A program made the position numbers and the translations under genes. 64,000 nucleotides of DNA from Glaciihabitans sp. (GTDB lineage: Bacteria > Actinomycetota > Actinomycetes > Actinomycetales > Microbacteriaceae): positions 124,001 through 188,000 of the forward strand of contig JAODBD010000005.1 of the NCBI GenBank assembly GCA_025463785.1. The letters run 5' to 3'. Position 1 is the stretch's first letter, and each line of letters begins with the position of its first letter. The notes below the pieces were generated by a model. The model worked only from the letters and a program-made list of their open reading frames with translations, was not told the origin of the DNA and made no database searches. This document shows, piece by piece, positions 8,059 to 15,819 of the stretch.

Positions 8059-9129
8059 ATGGTGTTGAAGCTGGATCCCCGGGTGCCGACCGTCTGGCGC
8101 GATCCGTTCAGCCTGCAGTTTGGTGTCGACCCGGCACGGGTCGTCCTGCGGGATGTCTCACTCGGCGACGAGCAAATCATTTCGGCACTGATGTCGGGGG
8201 TGACGAGGGCCGGGTTGAGCATGGTCGGCCGTGCGGCCGGCGTCGCCGAGCGTGATGTCACACGGCTCGTCGCCGATCTCAGCCCGCTGTTCGTGGAGAC
8301 CGCGCCACCTCACCCCGCACTGCCTCAGCCTGCACTGCCTCGGCCAGCGCTGCCCCAGCCAGCACCGCCTCAGCCTGCACCGACTCAGCCAGCACGCACG
8401 GTTGCCATCGTCGGCTCGGGGCGAACGGTCGAGCAGCTCGCCAGGACCCTCACCGAAAGCGGATTGACGGTGATCGTCACCCGCACCGTCAGCGACGTCG
8501 CCTGCGACTTCGGCGTCGCGGTCGGCCACTACGTACTCGACCCGGAAGAGTACGGCTTTTGGCTACGGCGAGACCTTCCGCACCTTCCGGTCATCTACGG
8601 CGACGGTACGGCCACCGTCGGCCCGCTGGTCGAACCCGGCAGCACGCCCTGCCTCTACTGCCTCGAGCACCACAGGCGCGATGCCGACAAGTCCTGGTCC
8701 GCAATTGCCTCCCAGCTGTGGGGACGACGCAGTGCCGCAGAAACCCCGCTGGTGTCGGGCGAGGTGGCCGCGATTGCCGCCCGGAGCGTGGTGCGACGAC
8801 TGGGGCTGGGTGCTGGCCCGCCTGTCGGGGCCGCGGCAGCAGCATCCCTTCGCATTTCTGTCGATACCGGCGAAATAACACGACGCGAGTGGATGCCGCA
8901 TCCGGACTGCGGGTGCATCGCCCTGCCGACCGATACGGGCCAGCCGACCAGCGCAGGCTTGTCGACCAGCGCAGCCTTGCCGACCAGCGCAGCCTTGCCA
9001 ACCAGCGCAGCCTTGCCGCCCGCCAGCCCGCTCGGCACAGTCTTCTCTACCGCAGATCTTTCAGGAACCGGCTCGGCTGACGATTGGGGCCGCCGGAGGA
9101 AAAATGCAGACGCTCGCGAGCCCGCGTGA
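8059..9129 (+). CDS. ThiF/TOMM cyclodehydratase-like protein with repeat expansions
   Basis: The 356-residue product resembles the leader-binding, ThiF-like half of TOMM (thiazole/oxazole-modified microcin) cyclodehydratases. It has an N-terminal winged-helix-like part, a Rossmann-like segment (RTVAIVGSGRTVEQLA) and the family block GPLVEPGSTPCLYCLEHHRR. Two Cys pairs (PCLYCL and PDCGC) can form the structural zinc site. No YcaO partner or precursor peptide is visible nearby, so the substrate is unknown. Orphan homologues sit at this place in other actinobacteria. Two in-frame repeat tracts are present: six 15-bp units at 8311-8400 and four 18-bp units at 8944-9015. The 3' end overlaps the convergent helicase gene by 83 bp, so the final residues may be a read-on extension. 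Confidence 0.7.
   Translation: MVLKLDPRVPTVWRDPFSLQFGVDPARVVLRDVSLGDEQIISALMSGVTRAGLSMVGRAAGVAERDVTRLVADLSPLFVETAPPHPALPQPALPRPALPQPAPPQPAPTQPARTVAIVGSGRTVEQLARTLTESGLTVIVTRTVSDVACDFGVAVGHYVLDPEEYGFWLRRDLPHLPVIYGDGTATVGPLVEPGSTPCLYCLEHHRRDADKSWSAIASQLWGRRSAAETPLVSGEVAAIAARSVVRRLGLGAGPPVGAAAAASLRISVDTGEITRREWMPHPDCGCIALPTDTGQPTSAGLSTSAALPTSAALPTSAALPPASPLGTVFSTADLSGTGSADDWGRRRKNADAREPA
8311..8400 (+). repeat. six 15-bp in-frame repeats (Pro/Gln/Ala linker)
   Basis: Consecutive 15-bp units of the type CAGCCTGCACTGCCT encode a PALPQ-like linker between the N-terminal and Rossmann-like parts of the cyclodehydratase homologue. Confidence 0.85.
8944..9015 (+). repeat. four 18-bp in-frame repeats near the gene end
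   Basis: Units of the type CCGACCAGCGCAGCCTTG encode (P/S)TSAAL four times, just after the PDCGC zinc motif. The copies are almost identical, which points to recent expansion. Confidence 0.9.
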
Positions 9130-10702
9130 CGCCAACGTAGAAGAGGCGACGCTCCTCCTCCACCGCGAGCTCGGTTTTGGCATAGCTGATCGGCAACAGG
9201 CCCTCCGAGACACCCGCGATGTAGACCGAATCCCACTCGAGTCCCTTCGCGCTGTGCAGCGTCGCGAGAGTGACCGCCGACATGGTCGGCTCGTGCTGCC
9301 CAGACTGCCGTTCAAGCAACTCGGCGACGAACGCAGCCAGCGTCGTGCCGGCCGGGGCCTCCTCCGCCAGTCGCATAAGTGCGTTCAGCGACTCCCACTT
9401 GTCTCGCACCGCACCGCGACCCTCCGGCGGCTCCTGCGTCCACCCGCGGGACCGCAACACGTCGCTCACGCTCTTGAACAGCGGCTCGTTCACGATCGAG
9501 ATCGAGGCGCCCTTCAGCATCATGATCGCCTCCTTGACCTCTTTGAGGTCGAAGAAACGGGTGGAGCCGCGGATGACGAACGGCACCCCGGCGTCAGCGA
9601 GCGCCGCCTCGAACGCGGCCGACTGCACGTTGATCCGGAACAGGATGGCGATCGATTCGGGTGCCGCGCCAGCGTCGATCTCCGCCCGGATGGTCTGCGC
9701 AATGGCTCTGGCCTCCTGCGAGTCGTTCGCGTGCTCGGAGACCGACGGGGCGACCCCGGGCGGCGTTCCGGGAACCGCGTGCAGGTCGAGCGCGCCCGGG
9801 CGACCGCGCATGATCCGATTGGCCGCGTCGATGATGGCGGGGGTCGAGCGATAGTTCTGTTCGAGCCGCACGACGGTCGCGTCTTCGTGCCTGCCGGTGA
9901 AGCCGAGCAGGTAGTCGGGCGTCGCGCCCGCAAACGTGTAGATGGTCTGGCTGGCGTCGCCAACAACGCAGACGTCGTTGCGCTCGCCCAACCAAAGGTT
10001 CAGAAGTTCCTGCTGCAGGGGCGAGACGTCCTGGTATTCGTCGACCACGAAGAAGCGATACTGCTCGCGCACCTGGTGGGCGACCCGCGGTTCCGACTCG
10101 ATCATGCCAGCGGTCGCGAGCAGGACATCCTCGAAATCCATCTGCCTTCGCTCGTCTTTCACGCTCTCGTATGCGCGGTGCAGTTCGACCATCTTCTCGA
10201 CGGTGAGCGCGGGCGGCACCGGACGGGCGGCCGTCGCGTACTGGTCGATCGTCAGCCGCGAGACCTTGCGCCACTCGATCTCCGACGCCGTGTCTCGGAG
10301 CGTCGCGGTATCGAGCTTCAGCTTGAGTGCATCGGCGGCGTGGCCCAGCAGGCGCCCCTTGCTGTCGAGAATGCGCGGAACCGTTCCCCCGATGACCTGC
10401 GGCCAGAAGAAACCGAGCTGCGACAGGGCGGATGCGTGAAAAGTGCGCGCAGAGACGCCGCCGGCTCCCAGGGAGCGCAGGCGCGATCGCAGCTCTCCCG
10501 CCGCTCGGTTGGTGAACGTAAGCGCCATGACGCGGCCGGGCGAGTAGACGCCCGTCGCGACCCCGTACGCGATACGGTGCGTGATCGCCCGAGTCTTTCC
10601 CGTGCCCGCGCCGGCCAGCAGTACGACGGGTCCAAGCAGCGACTCTGCCGCCTGGCGCTGCTGCGCGTCGAGGCCGGCCAGCAGATCTTCGGCCGATGTC
10701 AT
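9047..10702 (-). CDS. uvrD2: UvrD2-type SF1A DNA helicase, short form
   Basis: The start ATG at 10702 overlaps the nudC stop (ATGA), giving 551 residues. Superfamily 1A motifs are all present: Walker A GAGTGKT, motif Ia TFTNRAAGELRSR, Walker B FVVDEYQDVSP, motif III VGDASQTIYTFAGA, motif IV QNYRST, motif V LATLHSAKGLEWD and motif VI YVGVTRARERL. It is an ATP-driven 3'-5' DNA translocase or helicase for repair. M. tuberculosis UvrD2 lies next to nudC in the same order, but it carries a tetracysteine module and an HRDC domain that are absent here. The 3' end runs 83 bp into the convergent cyclodehydratase-like gene. Confidence 0.9.
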   Translation of the reverse strand: MTSAEDLLAGLDAQQRQAAESLLGPVVLLAGAGTGKTRAITHRIAYGVATGVYSPGRVMALTFTNRAAGELRSRLRSLGAGGVSARTFHASALSQLGFFWPQVIGGTVPRILDSKGRLLGHAADALKLKLDTATLRDTASEIEWRKVSRLTIDQYATAARPVPPALTVEKMVELHRAYESVKDERRQMDFEDVLLATAGMIESEPRVAHQVREQYRFFVVDEYQDVSPLQQELLNLWLGERNDVCVVGDASQTIYTFAGATPDYLLGFTGRHEDATVVRLEQNYRSTPAIIDAANRIMRGRPGALDLHAVPGTPPGVAPSVSEHANDSQEARAIAQTIRAEIDAGAAPESIAILFRINVQSAAFEAALADAGVPFVIRGSTRFFDLKEVKEAIMMLKGASISIVNEPLFKSVSDVLRSRGWTQEPPEGRGAVRDKWESLNALMRLAEEAPAGTTLAAFVAELLERQSGQHEPTMSAVTLATLHSAKGLEWDSVYIAGVSEGLLPISYAKTELAVEEERRLFYVGVTRARERLHFSSGGPNRQPSRFLKDLR

Positions 10703-11628
10703 CGCTGGCCGTCGTCGATCCGGCGGCCGAACCATTCCTCGATGATGGCGCGGGCAATCGAGGTCGGGCCGGGTAGGATGATCTCGTCCAGTGCGGCCTC
10801 GAGCTCGTCGCGGCTGAACCAGCGCAGGTCGAGAATTTCGGCGCCATCCGGAGTCAGCGTGCTCGTGCGCGAGGGGTCGACGCGCGCGCTGAAGCCCACC
10901 ATGAGGGACGCGGGGAACGGCCACGGCTGACTGCCGAGGTACACCGGATCGGTGACGCGCATCCCCGACTCCTCGAATACCTCGCGCTCGACTGCGGCCT
11001 CGAGCGACTCCCCCGGCTCGACGAAACCGGCGAGCAACGAGTATCGATTGCTCTCCCACAGTGCATTTGAGCCCAGCAGAATGCGGTCGTCCGCATCGAT
11101 CACGCCCACGATGATTGCGGCATCCGTTCGCGGAAACACCTCACTGTTCGACACCGGGTCTCGCCGCACCCAGCCGCCCCTCTCGGAGATCGTGCGCTCG
11201 CCCGTCCTGGGCGAGAAGCCGTGAGACACATGCCAGTTCAGGATGCCGAGGGCCTCGGTCAGTAAGCCGGCATCCCGGTCGCTCAGAACGCTGCCGACCG
11301 TGCGCAGGTTCGCCCATCGGCCACCATTGCGCTCGAACTGCGCAGCGAGCAGAACTGCGACGACCGGCGTGCCCATCGGTTCGCTCGCGGTGGCCGTCGT
11401 TGTTCGCCCGAGGTACACACGGATCTCGGCGGGTGGCACCTCGCCGACCGGCAGGAGTGCGAGCGAAGAATCGGATGCCAGAAGCCCCTTGCCGTCGGCC
11501 ACCGAAACGATGCGGGTGGCCGGGTCGGCCCACAGCTCGTCGAACAGGCCGGGCCGGTCGCGCGTCAGGTAGTCACGATCCACCTCGTATCGCGACAGCG
11601 GAAGCCGCGAAAGGAAGGAGTGCGACAT
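10699..11628 (-). CDS. nudC: NudC-type NAD(H) pyrophosphatase without zinc cysteines
   Basis: The 309-residue Nudix hydrolase carries a full Nudix box (GFVEPGESLEAAVEREVFEE then SGM) and the NudC-specific motif SQPWPFPASL. It should hydrolyse NADH, NAD+ or NAD-capped RNA ends to monophosphates in the cytoplasm. The normal four-cysteine zinc ribbon (pattern FCPRCG...) is replaced by GFSPRTGERTISERGGW, and the whole protein has no cysteine. It is translationally coupled to uvrD2 through ATGA. The same pair occurs in M. tuberculosis (Rv3199c-Rv3198c). Confidence 0.92.
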   Translation of the reverse strand: MSHSFLSRLPLSRYEVDRDYLTRDRPGLFDELWADPATRIVSVADGKGLLASDSSLALLPVGEVPPAEIRVYLGRTTTATASEPMGTPVVAVLLAAQFERNGGRWANLRTVGSVLSDRDAGLLTEALGILNWHVSHGFSPRTGERTISERGGWVRRDPVSNSEVFPRTDAAIIVGVIDADDRILLGSNALWESNRYSLLAGFVEPGESLEAAVEREVFEESGMRVTDPVYLGSQPWPFPASLMVGFSARVDPSRTSTLTPDGAEILDLRWFSRDELEAALDEIILPGPTSIARAIIEEWFGRRIDDGQR

Positions 11629-11683
11629 CTGAGCGACCTTTTCGAAAGGCGTGGCGTGCGAGGGTTGTTGGGAATGCTCGACC

Positions 11684-11689
11684 TACCCT
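11684..11689 (+). promoter_or_regulatory. -10 element of the APH-like gene, leaderless start
   Basis: TACCCT lies 6 bases before the ATG at 11696 and there is no Shine-Dalgarno sequence, so transcription should begin at or next to the start codon. Confidence 0.5.
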
Positions 11690-11695
11690 GTCGGT

Positions 11696-12688
11696 ATGGC
11701 TCGAACCCATCTCACTCTAGCGGCGCTCGCGACATCGGCCGTTCCCGGCCTCGACATCGTCGAGGCGGCCTCCTTCTCGGGCGGATCGCAGGGCGATTTC
11801 GACTGCGCACTCCTCACCGGCCGGGACGGTAAGCACTGGATCGTTCGCGTGCCGCGCACCGATAAGGCGGAGCTCGAGCAGTCGGCCGACCTGGTCGCGT
11901 TGCGTGCACTCAGTGCAGGTGTTCGTACCCGTTTGCACTTTGCGGTCTCCGCTTTCGCCGGACAGACACCGATCGACGGAACGCGCGCGATCGTCTACGA
12001 GTTCGTCTACGGTTCAAAGATTCCGCTCAACGGTCTCGATGTCGCGAGGGCGTCATCCGTCGGTCGCGCCATTGCCGCCATCCACGCGCTCCCGACTAGC
12101 TTCATCGCGGATGCTGGCCTGCCCGTCCTGACTCCGATCGAGTGCCTGCGTGCCAGCGTCACGGTGATTGACCGTGCTGCGGCGACCGGGCTCGTGCCCG
12201 CCGCGCTGCTCGCGCGTTGGGAGACGGCGACCGAGGATTCCAAGCTCTGGCAGTTCCAGCCAACCGTCATCAACGGGTCGATGAGTGCCGATTCGCTGCT
12301 GTACGCCGGCAACGAGATCACGGGTGTTCTCGGCTGGCACGAACTTCGCGTGGGCGATCCCGCTCGCGACCTGTGCTGGATGCTGGGCGCTCGCGACGAG
12401 ACCGTGCCAGAGATCGGCTTTGACGCGTACAACGAAGTGCGGGGCGGCGGCGACCGCCAGATCCGTCAACGCGCGAAGCTCTATGCCGAACTCGAGCTGG
12501 CCAAGTGGCTGCTGCACGGCACCGAGGTCCGCAGCACCGACATCGTGGATGACGCGGTCGAACTATTGAGTGGGCTTGGCGACAACGTTCGCAGCGACAT
12601 CATGAATCCGATCGGCGCCCAGACGATGCCGATCCTTGCGATCGACGAGGTCGAGGCAATGCTCGAACGCAGCGAGCGCGCCGTCTAG
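11696..12688 (+). CDS. APH-family phosphotransferase fold, predicted pseudokinase
   Basis: The start chosen is the ATG at 11696 because of the leaderless promoter; a longer frame upstream is not supported. The 330-residue product has the aminoglycoside/macrolide phosphotransferase fold, with an N-lobe (HWIVRVPRTDKAELEQ), a hinge region (AIVYEFVYGSKIPL) and a helical C-lobe. The catalytic loop normally reads HGD....N but here is VINGSMSADSLL. The metal-binding Asp of the following motif is replaced in VLGWHELRVGDPARDL. These losses make kinase activity unlikely, so a binding or scaffold role is more plausible. It is divergent from nudC and convergent with potC. Confidence 0.75.
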   Translation: MARTHLTLAALATSAVPGLDIVEAASFSGGSQGDFDCALLTGRDGKHWIVRVPRTDKAELEQSADLVALRALSAGVRTRLHFAVSAFAGQTPIDGTRAIVYEFVYGSKIPLNGLDVARASSVGRAIAAIHALPTSFIADAGLPVLTPIECLRASVTVIDRAAATGLVPAALLARWETATEDSKLWQFQPTVINGSMSADSLLYAGNEITGVLGWHELRVGDPARDLCWMLGARDETVPEIGFDAYNEVRGGGDRQIRQRAKLYAELELAKWLLHGTEVRSTDIVDDAVELLSGLGDNVRSDIMNPIGAQTMPILAIDEVEAMLERSERAV

Positions 12689-12729
12689 CATCCCGCGGCA
12701 CCCAGCCCGCATCCCGCGCACCCCGCACC
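12688..12729. repeat. 21-bp tandem duplication at the 3' end of the APH-like gene
   Basis: GCATCCCGCGGCACCCAGCC-type units occur twice in tandem, imperfectly, starting at the last base of the stop codon. Confidence 0.6.
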
Positions 12730-12734
12730 AGTAC

Positions 12735-12798
12735 CCGTGAGTTGCCCACATTTGTCGGGTTTTCACGCGCAAACACGACAAATGTGGGCAACTCACGG
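12735..12798. repeat. perfect 23-bp inverted repeat at a convergent gene junction
   Basis: The arms 12735-12757 and 12776-12798 (core GAGTTGCCCACATTTGTC) are exact reverse complements around an 18-base spacer. It lies between the ends of two convergent genes, which fits a bidirectional terminator. However, there is no T-run, and the length and perfection exceed what termination needs. A family of dispersed repeats is the alternative. Confidence 0.85.
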
Positions 12799-12825
12799 AT
12801 GGGAGCGCGGCACGGCGCGGCGCGG

Positions 12826-13626
12826 CTAGACGCGGGACGACACCGAGTCGCCCGAGAAGCGCTGCGCCAGCCACACCGGCACGATCGCGACGATCGTCAG
12901 CACGGCGGCGACCACGTTCACGACGGGCGCCTGGTTCGGGCGGAACAGGTTGCCGAAGATCCAGAGCGGAAGCGTCTGCACGTCCGGACCGGCGGTGAAC
13001 GTGGTCACGACGATTTCGTCGAAGCTCAGTGCAAACGCCAGCAGCGCGCCCGCGATGAGCGCCCCCCGGATGCCGGGAAACGTCACGAACCAGAACGTCT
13101 GCCACCCACTTGCGCCGAGGTCGGAGGACGCCTCCTCGAGCGAGGATCCCATCCGTCGCAGGCGCGCCTGCACGTTATTGAAGACGATCACAATGCAGAA
13201 GGTGGCGTGCCCGATGATGACGGTCGCGATCCCGAGCTGGGCGCCCACCGACATGAAGCTCGCGTTGAGCGCGATGCCCGTGACAATACCGGGCAGCGTG
13301 ATAGGCAGCACGACGAGGAAGCTGATGGTCGATCGTCCGAAGAATTGGAACCGCTGCACGGCGAATGCGGCGAGGCTCCCGAGCACGAGTGCGATGACCA
13401 TCGCGAAGACACCCGCGAGCACCGACGTGCCGAGTGCGCTCATGGCTCCGCTGCTGTGTGCGGCCTTCTGCCACCACTCGAGCGTCAGCCCGGTCGGCGG
13501 AAACCCGAACGTGCGCGAACTGTTGAACGAGTTGAGCACGACCAGCAGCAACGGGATGTAAAGAAACGCGAGCCCGACGATCATGAAGACCAGGAGGCCA
13601 CGGCGAAGCGAAGCGGGAAGCCCCAT
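12826..13626 (-). CDS. potC: polyamine ABC transporter permease PotC
   Basis: The start ATG at 13626 overlaps the potB stop (ATGA), giving 266 residues with six predicted membrane helices (first: LLVFMIVGLAFLYIPLLLVV). The binding-protein-dependent transport signature is seen as EEASSDLGASGWQTFWFVTF, which contacts the ATPase. Together with PotB it forms the membrane channel for spermidine/putrescine-type substrates. The four pot genes are contiguous in the order A-D-B-C with overlapping or near-overlapping ends, so they form one operon. PotC is the last gene and ends next to the long inverted repeat. Confidence 0.93.
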   Translation of the reverse strand: MGLPASLRRGLLVFMIVGLAFLYIPLLLVVLNSFNSSRTFGFPPTGLTLEWWQKAAHSSGAMSALGTSVLAGVFAMVIALVLGSLAAFAVQRFQFFGRSTISFLVVLPITLPGIVTGIALNASFMSVGAQLGIATVIIGHATFCIVIVFNNVQARLRRMGSSLEEASSDLGASGWQTFWFVTFPGIRGALIAGALLAFALSFDEIVVTTFTAGPDVQTLPLWIFGNLFRPNQAPVVNVVAAVLTIVAIVPVWLAQRFSGDSVSSRV

Positions 13627-14558
13627 CAGACGTTCTCCAATGCGCCGGTGCGCCTCATAGCGAGCAGGTACAGGATGATCGCGACCAGCGGGATAATCGA
13701 CAACGCCGCAGCAAACGGCTGGTCGTTGGCCGTGACGAGCTGACCGTAAATGACGTTCGCGAGCAGCTGCGTCCTGCCCCCGACGATCCCCACGGCGATG
13801 TAGTCGCCGAGGGTGAGCGAGAAGGTAAAGATGGAGCCCGCTGCGATCGCGGGAAACACCAGCGGCAGGATGACGGACCGCAGCGTGCGCCACGCCCCGG
13901 CGCCCAGATCGAAGCTGGCCTCGAACAGCGAACCGGGCACCCGGTCGAACCCCGCGAACACGGGAATGACCATGTAGGGCAGCCACAGGTAGGCGAGCGT
14001 GATAACCGTTGCCGTCAACCCGTACCCCGGCGAGTGCCCACCGGTCACGAACGCGAACGGCCCGTTCGGCGCGAGCAGGACCCGCCAGGCGTACGCCTTC
14101 ACGAGATAGCTGGCCCACAGTGGCGTGGTCACGGCGACCACGAGCGCGATACGCACCCGCGGGGACGCCACCTTGCTCATGAACAGCGCCATCGGTATTG
14201 CAATCAGCGCGTCGATCACGGTCACACCGAGCGCGACGAGGATCGTTCGAAGAGCCACTGACCCATAAAGCGGATCGGTAACCAGCTGCTGCAGGTTGTC
14301 GATCGTGTACGTCTTGACGACAGCGCCGGTGAATCCGTTCACGCTCCAGAAAGCAGACAGCAGAAGCACCGCGATGGAGCCGAGATACATGACGACGAGC
14401 CAGAGCATGGGGGCCGCGAGCAGTGCAAGGAGCTGCAGCGCGCGTCTGGCGATCGTATGCCGAAAGAAGAATGCAGAGACAACGCCTCCCCGGCCGGCGG
14501 GATCACCGGCCGGGGGCTGGGTTGCTATCCCTTGATCTGCTGCCACGCGTTCACCCAT
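13626..14558 (-). CDS. potB: polyamine ABC transporter permease PotB
   Basis: The 310-residue permease has a hydrophilic N-terminus of about 35 residues and six membrane helices. The first is QLLALLAAPMLWLVVMYLGS, and the cytoplasmic EAA loop reads EASFDLGAGAWRTLRSVILP. The first start lies 34 bp inside potD; a GTG at 14546 in the same frame is also possible. It is the partner of PotC in the inner-membrane channel. The overlap with potD implies translational coupling. Confidence 0.92.
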   Translation of the reverse strand: MGERVAADQGIATQPPAGDPAGRGGVVSAFFFRHTIARRALQLLALLAAPMLWLVVMYLGSIAVLLLSAFWSVNGFTGAVVKTYTIDNLQQLVTDPLYGSVALRTILVALGVTVIDALIAIPMALFMSKVASPRVRIALVVAVTTPLWASYLVKAYAWRVLLAPNGPFAFVTGGHSPGYGLTATVITLAYLWLPYMVIPVFAGFDRVPGSLFEASFDLGAGAWRTLRSVILPLVFPAIAAGSIFTFSLTLGDYIAVGIVGGRTQLLANVIYGQLVTANDQPFAAALSIIPLVAIILYLLAMRRTGALENV

Positions 14559-15733
14559 TGCGCGTACGTCGTGCAGTTGTCACCCTTGCCGTCGACGCAC
14601 TGCTTCTGCGGCGTTGTCCAGTAGTGAATCTTGGCTGCGTACGCCGAGTCTGTCGCGTGGTAGGTCGCACAGAACGTCGGGTCGGATGTCTGCTGGCAGG
14701 CGAGCGTCTGCGCGGGAGCCTCACCGAACCACTCGGCGACCTGGGCGTTGACCTTGGCGCTCGTGATGTAGTTCATCCATTCGTACATGCAGTTCGGGTC
14801 CTTGGCTTTCGAGGAGATCATCCAGGTGTCAGACCAGCCCGTCGCGCCTTCCTTCGGGATGACCGTGTCGACCTTGACCTTCTTGTCGGAGTTGATGACG
14901 TTGGCGATGACCTGCCAGGTCGTTCCGATCTCGGACGTGCCCGACTCAAACGCCTGCACCTCCTTGGTGTAGTCGGCCCAGTACTCGCTGACGTTGCTGC
15001 CCTGCTGCTTGAGGAGTGCGACCGCGGCGTTCAGCTGCGTCTGGGTGAGCGAATACGGGTCTTTGATGCCGAGCGAAGGCTTCGACGACATCAGGTAGAG
15101 CGCGGCATCCGCGATGTAAATGGGCGAATCGTACGCCGTAACCTTGCCCTTGTAGGCGCTCGACTTGTCGAACACCGCAGACCAGGAGTCGGGCGCGGTG
15201 GTGACCGTTGCCGGGTTGTACATCAGGAGGTTGGCGCCCCATCCGTGCGGGATGCCGTACATCTGTCCGCCGACCGAGTTCCACGACTTGTCTTTCAGGA
15301 AGGACGCGATAGTCGTGTAGTTCGGTACCAGCTTTGTGTTGACCGGAGCGACATCCCCTGCGTAGACGAGGCGAAGAGTCGCATCCCCCGAGGCGGAGAC
15401 GCCGTCGTACTGGCCGGTGCGCATGAGCTGCACCATCTCGTCTGAGGTATTGCCGATCGTGGTGTGCACGGTGCAGCCGGTCAGCGTCTCGAACGGGTGC
15501 ACCCAGTCGACGGTCTTGTCGTTCGATCCGTCCTCCGCGTAGCCCGCCCAGGCAATGAGGTTCAGCGTGCCCTCACCCTTGCCGAGCGTTTTCTTCATGG
15601 CGATCCTGGGTGGCTGTGTTCCGGCGGTTCCGGCTGTTCCCGTGGTCGTCGGGGTCGAACAGGCGGCCAGGAGCGCGGCAACTGTCAGGATCGCGACCGC
15701 GCCGACCCCCATCCTCAGAACATTTCTTTTCAT
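14525..15733 (-). CDS. potD: polyamine-binding lipoprotein PotD
   Basis: The start at 15733 is set by GAGAGG six bases upstream, giving 402 residues. A lipoprotein signal peptide ends in the lipobox LLAAC. The mature protein is a class-I periplasmic-type binding protein of the PotD/PotF group (LNLIAWAGYAEDG, GVSASGDATLRLV, YGIPHGWGANLLMYNP). In PotD/PotF proteins acidic and aromatic residues hold the amine groups of the ligand. It is anchored on the outer face of the membrane and delivers the polyamine to PotBC. Whether putrescine, spermidine or cadaverine is preferred cannot be read from the sequence. Confidence 0.93.
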   Translation of the reverse strand: MKRNVLRMGVGAVAILTVAALLAACSTPTTTGTAGTAGTQPPRIAMKKTLGKGEGTLNLIAWAGYAEDGSNDKTVDWVHPFETLTGCTVHTTIGNTSDEMVQLMRTGQYDGVSASGDATLRLVYAGDVAPVNTKLVPNYTTIASFLKDKSWNSVGGQMYGIPHGWGANLLMYNPATVTTAPDSWSAVFDKSSAYKGKVTAYDSPIYIADAALYLMSSKPSLGIKDPYSLTQTQLNAAVALLKQQGSNVSEYWADYTKEVQAFESGTSEIGTTWQVIANVINSDKKVKVDTVIPKEGATGWSDTWMISSKAKDPNCMYEWMNYITSAKVNAQVAEWFGEAPAQTLACQQTSDPTFCATYHATDSAYAAKIHYWTTPQKQCVDGKGDNCTTYAQWVNAWQQIKG

Positions 15734-15819
15734 GATGCACCTCTCATTGTTGTTGCCTGCCGTGTTGTTGCGTGCTGTGCTTGCCTCGGTGTGGGCTACA
15801 TCGCGGTCAAACCTGTCGG

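Noticed and set aside
8059..9129. RiPP biosynthetic cluster
   Set aside because: Only one cyclodehydratase-like gene is present. No YcaO, dehydrogenase, precursor or exporter was found in the flanking genes, so a cluster cannot be claimed.
10703..11059. N-terminal extension of the UvrD2-type helicase
   Set aside because: It lies inside nudC in another frame; the ATG at 10702 overlaps the nudC stop and directly precedes the conserved helicase N-terminus.
13627..14118. N-terminal extension of PotC upstream of 13626
   Set aside because: The extension is a shifted frame of potB; the true start is the ATGA overlap at 13626, where membrane-protein sequence begins.
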